From CAVVAL01 sp963740215 (GTDB lineage: Bacteria; Actinomycetota; Actinomycetes; Mycobacteriales; Cryptosporangiaceae): a DNA stretch of 64,000 nt. Within the stretch, counting starts at the first letter, position 1. Each line of letters starts with the position of its first letter. Both the position numbers and the translations under genes were made by a program. The notes under the pieces were generated by a model. That model was not told the origin of the DNA. It ran no database searches and saw nothing but the letters and a program-made list of their open reading frames with translations. Location: positions 964,099 through 1,028,098 of the forward strand of contig CAVUDJ010000012.1 of the NCBI GenBank assembly GCA_963740215.1, given 5' to 3'. Below are positions 33,887 to 41,856 of the stretch, one piece after another.

Positions 33887-33946
33887 TCAGCCCCGTCTCC
33901 GCGGCTTGCGGCCTAGAGGCCGCGGCGCCTTGTGCGACGGGGCTGA
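33887..33946 (+). terminator. Nested hairpin after DUF350
   Basis: TCAGCCCCGTC (33887-33897) pairs with GACGGGGCTGA (33936-33946), and an inner CCGCGGC/GCCGCGG stem lies within. It closes the lipoprotein/ATP-grasp/DUF350 operon. Confidence 0.7.
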
Positions 33947-34346
33947 TCGCGGCACCTGGGCGGGCTCCAGGTCAGAGCGGAAACCGGACTGTTCCGGTAC
34001 CGGTGCCTCGTGTTGAGCGGCACCACGCCAGGGTTGCCGACCGCCTTCCAGACCTGCTTGTGGACGGTCGTGTCCGGGATCAGCGTCGTCCGGTCGCGCA
34101 TGAGCAGCAGCGGATCGTGCGGCGGTAGGCATCGCACACCGCTGGCCTCGGGCGGGTCGCTGGTCGAGCCGCACGAACGTGGCCTCCCGAGTCTCGCGCG
34201 GCGCAATACAGAACTGCGCGCACCCATCCTGGGCTGTTCGCGGAAATCGCGGACCGCAGGCCCGCGATTTCGCGCGATTTCCGCGAACACAAGAGCCCGG
34301 CCGGGGCGCGGTGGGTTGTCCGCGCCCCGGCCGGGCTCGTAAGGGA
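33947..34346. other. 400-bp gap with repeat copy and perfect 15-bp hairpin
   Basis: ACCGGACTGTTCCGGTA occurs at 33983-33999, a copy of the dispersed motif also at 3478-3494. GTTCGCGGAAATCGC (34236-34250) and GCGATTTCCGCGAAC (34274-34288) form a perfect hairpin, a likely terminator for the minus-strand gene that ends at 34347. I see no gene in the rest. Confidence 0.65.
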
Positions 34347-35417
34347 CTACGGCGCGACGTCGACCTTCGGGAAGCCCGGCAGCGGGTTCTCGGCCTTCAG
34401 CCCGTGCCCCGTCCAGCGGAAGGTGCGGTCGACCGAGACGTCCCACGTGCCGGCGTACTGGCCAAGCTCACCTTGCCCCAGCTGAGCTTCACGTCGTGGG
34501 TGTCGGTGTAGCCGAGCAGCGAGAAGTTGGCCGTGAGGTAGCTCAGCAGTACCGGCTTGCCGTTCTTGACGGTGTAGAGGTAGGACCATTTGCTGTAGGT
34601 GGTCATGTCGTCGTTGTCCATGCAGGTCAGTGGACGACGACATCGGTGCGGCCGTCGCGGTTGACGTCGCCGAAATCATGCGCGTCGACGCTGTAGACGA
34701 TGCGGTCCGGGCTGACGTACTCCCCGAAGCGGTGAACCCGCCGTGGTTGTCGAAGTCGACGGTGGCCTTCGGGCAAGGGCGGTCCGGCTGGCCGTCGCTG
34801 CGCGGCCGCAACTTAACCTGCTCGGCCTTGAACGGGATCGCGAGCCGGCTCGAGCCCCACTCGTAGAGGTACGCCTCTTTGCCGGTGCGCTCGGTGAAGG
34901 CCTGGCCGTCCCAGCGCAGCTTGAAGGAGACCAGCTGGGCCTCCGGGGAGTCGAACGGGCGGGCCTTGACGCCGACGGTGTCGCCGCTCACCGAGTACGA
35001 CTCGGGGTAGACGATGGGCGTGGTCACCACGCCGATCTGCTTCGGAGCACCGTTCTCGACACCGAACGCGTACACCGCGGGCACCTTGAGACGCGTGTTG
35101 CCGAGGGGGTGGCAGGTGGCCATCAGCACCGCGTCCTCGCGCCCATCGCGGTCGACGTCACCGAACTCGACCGAGCCCTGGACGTAGGTCGAGGGGCGGG
35201 TGGCGCCGGTGTCGACCTCCGCGAAGCCGTTGACGAACTTGACGGGCCCGCCGGGGCAACGCGCGTCACCCTTGATCATCTCCAGCGTGGCGTTGCTCCA
35301 GTCGATGTCCCGTGCGCCTGCCGGGTCGGCGGCTTGCGATGGGGCGGCGAGTCCGGCGCCGAATGCGGCGGTCGCCAGGCCGACAATGGCCATCCGTAGT
35401 GCGGTACGAGTGGTCAC
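34347..35417 (-). pseudogene. Secreted duplicated-domain (DxDxDGxxD) protein B, at least three frameshifts
   Basis: Reading across shifts near 34728, 34628 and 34463 gives about 355 residues: a signal peptide (MAIVGLATAAFGAGLAAPSQ) and two related domains. Domain 1 starts DIDWSNATLEMIKGDARCPG and has FGDVDRDGREDAVLMATC; domain 2 starts SRLAIPFKAEQVKLRP and has FGDVNRDGRTDVVVHLTC. The DVxRDGRxD loops resemble calcium loops of FG-GAP/VCBS or EF-hand types. GTG 35417 follows GGAGG with eight bases of spacer. Its paralogue A lies upstream and intact relative C at 37480-38760. The many one-base shifts argue for sequence error, though real decay cannot be excluded. Confidence 0.65.
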
Positions 35418-35524
35418 TTTCCAGTCCTCCGTGAATTGTGGACGCGGTGTCGCGTCGTCGGTAACACGTCTTGCTTGAACGTTGGGTTGCGGCAGTTCTG
35501 AAGAATTAATTCTTAACGCGAATT

Positions 35525-36768
35525 TCACGGCGCGATGTCGGCGCGCGGGTTCGGAGCGGGGAAGTTCACGACGAACCGCTTGCCATTCCAGAACCAGGTG
35601 CGGATCTCGGTCTGCACGACCTTGCCGTCGACGCGGAAGATCTGGTTGACGTGGATCTGGTCGCCGGCCACCTGCACCGAGGTCGCGGTGACGTCCGGCG
35701 CCAGGTTGTCGTCGCGGTTGTCCAGTCCGGCAGCGGTCACGAAGCCCAGCAGCTTCCGGCTTGCCGTTGCGGAACGTGTACGCGAAGTACCACTCGGCAC
35801 CGGTGGTGAGGTCGCTGGTGCCCATCTTCGTGGCGGTGATCTTCACCAGCGAGTCCACGATGCCGTCGTTGTCGAGATCCGAGACGCCGACCCGCTTGAC
35901 CCAGTACTCGCAGCCGCCGGACTGCACCGCACCCTCGTTCGCGCGCACGCGGCGGAACGTGACGGTGACGCGCGGGCAGGTGCGGTCGTTCGGCTGGACG
36001 GTGGTGCTGGCGGCCTTGAACGGGATCGTCAACGTCGCGTTCGCCCAGTCGAAGTTCCGCTGGCACCGTCGGGGAACTTGTGCGGGCCGCTGACCTGCCG
36101 CATCGCGCCACGGACCCACGCGAACGTGCGGAGCTGCGTGCGCGGCTTCTCGAGGTGCAGTGTCCGTGGCGGTGACCTCCAGGGTCTTCTTCCCGGTGAT
36201 GCGGTAGGTGCGGTAGCCCACGCCCCAGTGCTCGGACGAGACCTTCGCGACGACGACCGGCCGCGCCTTCGTGCCGGTGACCGTGAACAGGTGATCGGGG
36301 CTCTCGGGGCCGCAGGTGACGAGCACGGCGGCGTCGTCGCGGGCGTCACCGACGAGGTTTCCGTAGGCGGGCTTCGTGTTCCGCGGCAGGATGACGTAGC
36401 GGTTCCATCCGGAGCCGGACGAGCCGTTCTTGAACTTGATGGTGCCGCCAGCGCAGTGCTTCGGCGTCCCCAGCCGGGGCAGCTTCAGGGTGACGTTCTT
36501 CCAATCGACCTTGCGGAGACCGGCGGGAGCCGGTGCCCCCTTCTTGCCCTGCGCCTGACCGGCCTTCGCCCCCGCAGCCTGGGCCGGTCGCCTCCTGGGC
36601 CGCCGCTGCTTCGTGAGCCGCCGCTGCCCGCGCAACGGTCTCGCGCTGCGGCGAACTCGCCTTCTCGGCCGCGTTGGCGACGGCGAATCCAGCACCGGTC
36701 AGTGCGGCGATGGAAAGGGCAGCGGTGATGGCGATCCGCGGCGCGAATCGAGCTGACGACTTGGTCAT
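35525..36768 (-). pseudogene. Secreted duplicated-domain (DxDxDGxxD) protein A, about four frameshifts
   Basis: The signal peptide (IAITAALSIAALTGAGFAVA) starts at ATG 36768, 4-5 bases after GGGAGG. Shifts near 36585, 36160, 36066 and 35756 must be corrected to read a protein of about 410 residues. Domain 1 contains VDWKNVTLKLPRLGTPKHCA and a degenerate loop GDARDDAAVLVTCG. Domain 2 contains NFDWANATLTIPFKAASTTV and SDLDNDGIVDSLVKITATK, then FRNGKP...LLGFVTAAGLDN and WFWNGKRFVVNFP at the end. Protein C has equivalent blocks. No function is known for this domain pair. Confidence 0.65.
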
Positions 36769-36946
36769 TGTTCCTCCCTCGGAATTGCGCCGCGATGCCG
36801 GCGTCGTGGAGAACACGCCTCAGTCCAGAGACCGGTTGCGGAGAATCTCGAAGTTTTTCAAACTCACGCCGAATTCACGCGTTAGTGCAATTCTTCACAC
36901 CTATTTCACGCCCAGGGGTCCGCCGGTGTTCATCCGTTCGGGACAA

Positions 36947-37007
36947 ACCGGACTGTCGGGGTACTGGTCCCGAAACCTGACGCTCGATACCGCCATTTCC
37001 CCGACAG
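36947..37007. repeat. Variant of the dispersed ACCGGACTG repeat with inverted arms
   Basis: ACCGGACTGTCGGGGTA begins at 36947, and CTGTCGGGG (36953-36961) is inverted as CCCCGACAG (36999-37007). It lies in the gap between protein A and nuoA and belongs to the same repeat family as 3478-3494 and 33983-33999. Confidence 0.6.
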
Positions 37008-37049
37008 TTGGTCGTCGAAGCGCCCGGAGGCACGGGCTAGGCTCCGGGC

Positions 37050-37421
37050 GTGGACGGATATCTGGGCTCGTACGCAAGCCTCGGGTTGCTGCTGCTGGTC
37101 GGGGTGGCCTTCGTGACGGTCGCAATGGCCGCCAACCGGCTGCTCCGCCCGCACCGGCCCTCGGCCGCGAAGGAGACCACGTACGAGTGCGGGGTCGACC
37201 CGGTCGGCGCCGACTGGGCACAGTCGCAGATCAGGTACTACGTCTACGCGTACCTCTACGTGCTGTTCGCCGTGGAGAGCGTCTTCCTGTTCCCCTGGGC
37301 CGTGGTGTTCGACCGGCCCGGCTTCGGGGTCACGACCGTTGTCGAGATGGCCGTGTTCGTCGCCCTGATCGCGCTCGGCCTGCTGTACGCGTGGCGCAAG
37401 GGCGTCCTGCGCTGGATCTAG
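37050..37421 (+). CDS. nuoA: NADH-quinone oxidoreductase subunit A
   Basis: This 123-residue membrane subunit has three helices (SLGLLLLVGVAFVTVAMAAN, YVLFAVESVFLFPWAVVF, VVEMAVFVALIALGLLYAWR) and the diagnostic loop ETTYECGVDPVG near residues 42-53 with FAVESVFLFPWAV in helix 2. NuoA helps hold the quinone cavity. It is transcribed alone: a perfect terminator follows and nuoB lies 2 kb away beyond two minus-strand genes. A -10-like TAGGCT (37038-37043) ends six bases before the GTG, suggesting a leaderless message. Confidence 0.93.
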   Translation: MDGYLGSYASLGLLLLVGVAFVTVAMAANRLLRPHRPSAAKETTYECGVDPVGADWAQSQIRYYVYAYLYVLFAVESVFLFPWAVVFDRPGFGVTTVVEMAVFVALIALGLLYAWRKGVLRWI

Positions 37422-37428
37422 GTCGTCT

Positions 37429-37467
37429 GTGAAGCGGCGCGCCGGCAGAGTTGGCGCGCCGCTTCAC
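37429..37467. terminator. Perfect 15-bp hairpin after nuoA
   Basis: GTGAAGCGGCGCGCC (37429-37443) and GGCGCGCCGCTTCAC (37453-37467) form a nine-base-loop hairpin between convergent nuoA and protein C. It physically isolates nuoA from the rest of the nuo genes. Confidence 0.82.
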
Positions 37468-37479
37468 AACACGAAGCGG

Positions 37480-38760
37480 CTACGGGCGGGCGTCCGTCCG
37501 TGCCACCGGGGACGGCTTGTCCGCCACGAACCGGCTGCCGTTCCAGCTGAACGTCCGCGTCACCATCTGGTGCGTGCCGTTGACGGCCGTGAACTGCTGC
37601 ACGGTGAGCTGCCGTCCATTCACGCTGCGCCCGACGGTCTCCACGTCATTGGCCACGTTCGGGTCGGGGTTGGCCACGACCGTGCCGGTGACGAACCCGA
37701 TCAGCGACGGCTTGCCGTTTCGCAATGTGTAGGCGAACAGCCAGCTGTTGCGTTGGCTGCGGGCGGCGCTGATCTCCAGCATCACGTCCTTCACGCCGTC
37801 GCCGTTGAAGTCGCCGTACCGGACGTCGCTGGTGCTGACTTCGTACGTGCAGCCGCCGCCGCTCGCCGACCCGCTCCTGAACTGGGCACGGATCCGCGGG
37901 CAGCTCTGGCCGTTCGGGTTGACGGTGACGGTCGAGCCGGCGAACGGCAGGTCGAGCGGGCTGTCCTCCCATGCGTAGGCGGTGACGTCGGTCGAGGACG
38001 GCGGCGGAGCGGCGGGTCCCTCGGCGAACGAGGTGGGTCCGCCTACCTGCTTGAGCGTGCCGTCCAGCCGGTACCGGCGTGTCTGGGAGCCTTCGGATCC
38101 GGCAGGGTGCATCGTGACGACGATCTCACCGCCGACCACCGAGTACGCGTCAACGACTACTTCCATCCCCAGCGCCACGGCACCGAGGCCGCGCATCGCG
38201 GAGCTGACGGCCACCAGATGAGTCTTCCTGGTCTCGCCACTGCCGCAGCTCAGGTGAAGGACGGCGTCCTCGCGACCGTCGCCGTCCAGGTCGCCGTACT
38301 CGGTACCGACCAGTGTGTACCGGTAGGCGCCCGACTCGGCCTCGCCGTTCCGGAACTGCACTTGGGTGTCCGGGCAGATCGGTGATCCGGTCATCGGGAC
38401 GCGCTGGTTGCGCCAGTCGATCAGGCGGAGGTTCTGCGTGCCGCTACCGACCGGAGGGCTCGCGGATGTCGAAGGTGTGGGCGACGGGCTCGCGGACTGC
38501 GTCGGCGAGGAGCTGACCGACTTCGCCGGCGCGGGTTGCAGGCCGTCAGCCGGCGGGCGGACGCTCATCAGCGCGATGCCGGCGCCGACCACGCCCACCA
38601 CGGCGCACGCCGCGACCGCGGCCGCCCTGGTGCGCTGCCGGCGCCGGACGGTGGTCCGGACGGCGTCGGAACCGGGCGGCGTGAACGTCGGCAGGGCGTC
38701 ACCACGAAAGCTCTCGAACGCGTTGGCCAACGGATCCTGGAGGGGTGCCTGTTCAGACAT
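37480..38760 (-). CDS. Membrane-anchored duplicated-domain protein, probable partner of the ECF sigma factor (protein C)
   Basis: This intact 426-residue protein has a 40-residue cytoplasmic N-terminus, one helix (AAAVAACAVVGVVGAGIALM, about 46-65), a Pro/Ser/Thr linker and two copies of the domain seen in A and B. Domain 1 has LIDWRNQRVPMTG ... ICPDTQVQFRNG ... YGDLDGDGREDAVLHLSCG; domain 2 has SCPRIRAQFRSG ... YGDFNGDGVKDVMLEI ... FRWNG-like FSWNGSRFVADKP. The ATG overlaps the sigma-factor stop by eight bases, the usual place for an anti-sigma or sensor, but no ZAS-type HxxxCxxC anti-sigma motif is visible in the N-terminus. Confidence 0.82.
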   Translation of the reverse strand: MSEQAPLQDPLANAFESFRGDALPTFTPPGSDAVRTTVRRRQRTRAAAVAACAVVGVVGAGIALMSVRPPADGLQPAPAKSVSSSPTQSASPSPTPSTSASPPVGSGTQNLRLIDWRNQRVPMTGSPICPDTQVQFRNGEAESGAYRYTLVGTEYGDLDGDGREDAVLHLSCGSGETRKTHLVAVSSAMRGLGAVALGMEVVVDAYSVVGGEIVVTMHPAGSEGSQTRRYRLDGTLKQVGGPTSFAEGPAAPPPSSTDVTAYAWEDSPLDLPFAGSTVTVNPNGQSCPRIRAQFRSGSASGGGCTYEVSTSDVRYGDFNGDGVKDVMLEISAARSQRNSWLFAYTLRNGKPSLIGFVTGTVVANPDPNVANDVETVGRSVNGRQLTVQQFTAVNGTHQMVTRTFSWNGSRFVADKPSPVARTDARP

Positions 38761-39259
38761 ACCCCACCTCCTGGTTGCTGGGGGACTCCTCGGTCAAGCG
38801 GGTGGCCAGCGCGGCCCGGGCCCGGTGCAGCCAGGACTTGACGGTGCCGTCGGCAACGCCTTCCTGCGTGGCGATCTCGGCCACCTGCATACCGGCGAGG
38901 TAGTGCAGTACGACCGCGCGTCGCTGCTGTGCCGGCAGGGTCGCCAGCGCGGCTGCCAGCGCAACCCGGTCCGGGCTTACTTCGGGCACGTGCTCCTCCC
39001 GCTGTCGGCGGACGAACGCGAGCGCCGTCTTGGCCCGCCGCCACCGGCTGATCGCCAGTCGCCACGCGACCTTCCGCACCCACGCCACCGGGTCCTCGTA
39101 GGTCGAGACCTGGGACCACCGCTGCCACGCGCGGCAGAACGCCTCCTGGGCGATGTCCTGCGCTTCCGCCCTATCGCCGAAGTACGCGTAGAGCTGTACT
39201 CCTAGCGCGGCGAAGTGCGTGGCGTAGAACTGGTCGAAGTCCAGCTCGGTAGCCGTCAA
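38753..39259 (-). CDS. ECF RNA polymerase sigma factor (SigE-family)
   Basis: This 168-residue protein has sigma region 2 (DFDQFYATHFAALGVQLYAY ... AEAQDIAQEAFCRAWQRW) and region 4 (LATLPAQQRRAVVLHYLAGM then QVAEIATQEGVADGTVKSWL, HRARAALATRL). It is the SigE-like type common in actinobacteria with short linkers. It is co-translated with the membrane-anchored protein C (eight-base overlap). The secreted paralogues A and B lie just downstream in the same direction after nuoA, so they are plausible regulon members; no shared promoter motif was established. The GTG start has no strong ribosome site. Confidence 0.9.
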   Translation of the reverse strand: MTATELDFDQFYATHFAALGVQLYAYFGDRAEAQDIAQEAFCRAWQRWSQVSTYEDPVAWVRKVAWRLAISRWRRAKTALAFVRRQREEHVPEVSPDRVALAAALATLPAQQRRAVVLHYLAGMQVAEIATQEGVADGTVKSWLHRARAALATRLTEESPSNQEVGYV

Positions 39260-39480
39260 GTCCGCTCCCCGTGTTCACCCGACCCGCTAGGGCCGGACAT
39301 GGACAACACGCGCCACCTACCTGTGAGGTTGCGGCGCTCCAACGAGAATCTCCGGTGGCCGTCCGAGGAGATCCTCCCCGTCAGCTGTTGTCATGGTGTC
39401 GGGGGAACCTGGAGCTGCCCTGCAATTCCACTGCAAGCCGTCAAGCCCGGTTGGAGGGCGGAGCCTACTAGGCTGAACAC

Positions 39481-40047
39481 ATGACTGTGGACCTGCCGCT
39501 GCCGGCACGCCGGGCTGGCGGTCCGGTGCTGCCCGACCCGATCAAGTTCGTGCTGAACTGGGGCCGGCGGTACTCGCTCTGGGTGTTCAACTTCGGGCTC
39601 GCGTGCTGCGCGATCGAGTTCATCGCCACGTCGATGGCCCGGCACGACTTCATCCGGCTCGGCGTGATCCCCTTCGCGCACGGTCCGCGCCAGGCCGATC
39701 TGATGGTCGTGTCCGGCACGGTCACCGACAAGATGGCGCCCGCGGTGAAGCGCCTCTACGACCAGATGCCGGAGCCGAAGTACGTCATCTCGTTCGGATC
39801 CTGCTCCAACTGCGGCGGCCCGTACTGGGATTCCTACTGCGTCACCAAAGGCGTCGACCAGCTGATCCCGGTGGACGTATACGTGCCTGGCTGCCCGCCG
39901 CGGCCCGAGGCACTGCTCCAGGGGATCCTGCGGCTGCAGGACAAGATTGCCGCCGAGCAGGTGTCGCTGCGGGGCGGCTCGCGGCCCGGCCGCGACGCTG
40001 CCTCGCTCACCGCACCCCTGGTATCTCCACAGAACCTTCACACCTAG
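39481..40047 (+). CDS. nuoB: NADH-quinone oxidoreductase subunit B
   Basis: This 188-residue peripheral-arm subunit holds cluster N2, the electron donor to quinone. Ligands are the tandem cysteines in GLACCAIEFIA, the pair region FGSCSNCGGPYWDSY and PGCPPRPEALLQGIL. The N-terminal KFVLNWGRRYSLWVFNFGLA is conserved. The ATG lies six bases after TAGGCT (39469-39474), suggesting its own promoter and a leaderless transcript. Unlike usual operons it is followed by a two-component system, not nuoC. Divergent from the ECF sigma gene across 221 bases. Confidence 0.95.
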   Translation: MTVDLPLPARRAGGPVLPDPIKFVLNWGRRYSLWVFNFGLACCAIEFIATSMARHDFIRLGVIPFAHGPRQADLMVVSGTVTDKMAPAVKRLYDQMPEPKYVISFGSCSNCGGPYWDSYCVTKGVDQLIPVDVYVPGCPPRPEALLQGILRLQDKIAAEQVSLRGGSRPGRDAASLTAPLVSPQNLHT

Positions 40048-40085
40048 CCCCGGGCACCTCCACGAGCGGGCAATACATTCGGGGC

Positions 40086-40763
40086 ATGAACCAGCGCCGA
40101 GTCCTCGTCGTCGACGACGAGCCCACGATCGCCGAGTCGGTCGCGGCGCGTCTGCGGGCCGAGGGCTTCCTTGTCGAGACGGCCGCCGACGGGCCGTCCG
40201 CAGTCGATGCGTGCCGCACGGGCAACCCCGACCTCGTGGTCCTCGACGTCATGCTGCCGGGGTTCGACGGGCTCGAAGTGTGCCGGCGGATCCAGGCTGA
40301 CCGGCCGGTTCCGGTGCTCATGCTCACCGCGAGGGACGCCGAGACGGATATGCTCATCGGCCTCGGTGTCGGCGCGGACGACTACCTCACGAAGCCGTTC
40401 AGCATGCGCGAGCTGGTCGCCCGGGTGCACGTTCTCCTGCGGCGGATCGAGCGCTCCGCGGGGCGTGAGGACGAGGCGCTGCGCTTCGACGGGCTCACGA
40501 TCGACCTGACGGAGCGCCGGGTACGCGTCGGTGACGACGAGGTCCACCTGACTCGGATCGAGTTCGACCTGCTGGCGTGCCTCGCCGGCCGGCCGCGCGC
40601 CGTGCATCCCCGGGAACGCCTGCTCGCGGAGGTGTGGGGCTGGGGTGAGGGGGTCGGCAGCCGGACCGTCGACAGCCACGTCAAGGCGCTGCGCCGCAAG
40701 CTCGGCGGCGGCTGGATACGCACCGTCCACGGCGTCGGCTACGCGCTGGAGGTGCCGGCATGA
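40086..40763 (+). CDS. OmpR-family response regulator
   Basis: This 225-residue regulator has a receiver domain (RVLVVDDEPTIAES, phospho-acceptor Asp54 in DLVVLDVMLPG, TARDAETDMLIGLGVGADDY, lysine in LTKPF) and a winged-helix DNA-binding domain (VHLTRIEFDLLACLAGRPRA, SRTVDSHVKALRRKLGG, IRTVHGVGYAL). Its stop overlaps the histidine kinase ATG by four bases, so the pair is a two-component system. A -10-like TACATT ends six bases before the ATG. Its position within the nuo cluster does not prove it controls nuo genes. Confidence 0.93.
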   Translation: MNQRRVLVVDDEPTIAESVAARLRAEGFLVETAADGPSAVDACRTGNPDLVVLDVMLPGFDGLEVCRRIQADRPVPVLMLTARDAETDMLIGLGVGADDYLTKPFSMRELVARVHVLLRRIERSAGREDEALRFDGLTIDLTERRVRVGDDEVHLTRIEFDLLACLAGRPRAVHPRERLLAEVWGWGEGVGSRTVDSHVKALRRKLGGGWIRTVHGVGYALEVPA

Positions 40764-41776
40764 CCCTGTTACCCGAGTTGCCGCGCCCGCTCGACCCGGT
40801 GCGGTCGTTCAAGCTCAAGGTGGCGCTGCTGGTCGGGGGGTCGCTCGCGGTGGCCGGGCTCACGTTCGCCGCCGGCGCTGCCTGGCCGTTCCGGTACACG
40901 CTGCTGGCGGCCATGGCGGCGGCGCTCCTCGTCACCCAATTTCTCGCACACGGCATGACCGCGCCGCTACGGCAGATGACGGCGGCGGCACGGGCAATGG
41001 CGCAGGGCGACTACAGCCGCCGGGTGCGGACGACGTCCCGCGACGAGGTGGGTGCACTCGGCCGCGCCTTCAACCAGATGTCCGCGGATCTGGAAGCCGC
41101 CGAGACTCACCGTCGCGAGCTGATCGCCAACGTGTCGCACGAGCTGCGCACGCCGATCTCGGCGCTCCAGGCGGTGCTGGAGAACGTCGTCGACGGAGTG
41201 TCCGAGCCGGACCCCGCGACGCTGCGCACCGCCCTCGCGCAGACCGAACGTCTGGGGAAGCTGGTCACCGAGCTGCTCGACCTGTCGCGGATCGACGGCG
41301 GGGCGATCCCGCTCGCCACCGAGACGTTCCAGGTACGGCCGTTCCTGGAGGAGGCGGTCCGGCAGGCCACAGTCGACGGCCGGCCGGTGTCGGTGACCGT
41401 CGATGTCGCGCCGGACGGGCTCACCGCCGTGGCCGACGCCGCGCGGCTGCACCAGGTGGTGGCGAACCTCCTGGACAACGCGTGCCGGCACAGTCCGCCG
41501 GGCGCCGACGTCACCGTGCGGGCCCGCAAGCTGGAGCCTGGCGGCGGGCTGCTGTTAGAGGTGGCCGACCGCGGCGCCGGGATCCCGGTCGAGGAGCGGA
41601 CCAGGGTGTTCGAACGCTTCACCCGCGGCGGATCCCGCGACGGCGGCACCGGCCTGGGCCTGGCGATCGCTCGCTGGGCCGTCGATCTTCACGGTGGCGC
41701 GATCGCCGTCGTCGGCAGCGGAACTGGCTGCCGGATTCGCGTGACTCTTCCCCCAACGCCAGGAACGTCCCACTAG
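40760..41776 (+). CDS. Sensor histidine kinase, HAMP-HisKA-HATPase
   Basis: This 338-residue kinase has two helices near the N-terminus (KVALLVGGSLAVAGLTFAAG and RYTLLAAMAAALLVTQFLAH) with almost no external loop, then a HAMP domain (MTAPLRQMTAAARAMAQGDY), a dimerisation domain with His127 in NVSHELRTPISALQ, and an ATPase with N-box VVANLLDNACRHSPPG and G-boxes DRGAGIPVEERTRVFERF and GGTGLGLAIARWAVDLHGG. The short periplasmic part implies it senses the membrane or a partner. Overlaps the response regulator stop (ATGA). Confidence 0.93.
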   Translation: MTLLPELPRPLDPVRSFKLKVALLVGGSLAVAGLTFAAGAAWPFRYTLLAAMAAALLVTQFLAHGMTAPLRQMTAAARAMAQGDYSRRVRTTSRDEVGALGRAFNQMSADLEAAETHRRELIANVSHELRTPISALQAVLENVVDGVSEPDPATLRTALAQTERLGKLVTELLDLSRIDGGAIPLATETFQVRPFLEEAVRQATVDGRPVSVTVDVAPDGLTAVADAARLHQVVANLLDNACRHSPPGADVTVRARKLEPGGGLLLEVADRGAGIPVEERTRVFERFTRGGSRDGGTGLGLAIARWAVDLHGGAIAVVGSGTGCRIRVTLPPTPGTSH

Positions 41777-41856
41777 CTCAGTGTTGCGCGCCCGCTGGAC
41801 TATGACGGCGGGTTCACGCGTGCCCTCCTGAGGGCTGAACCGACTAAGGAGCGATC

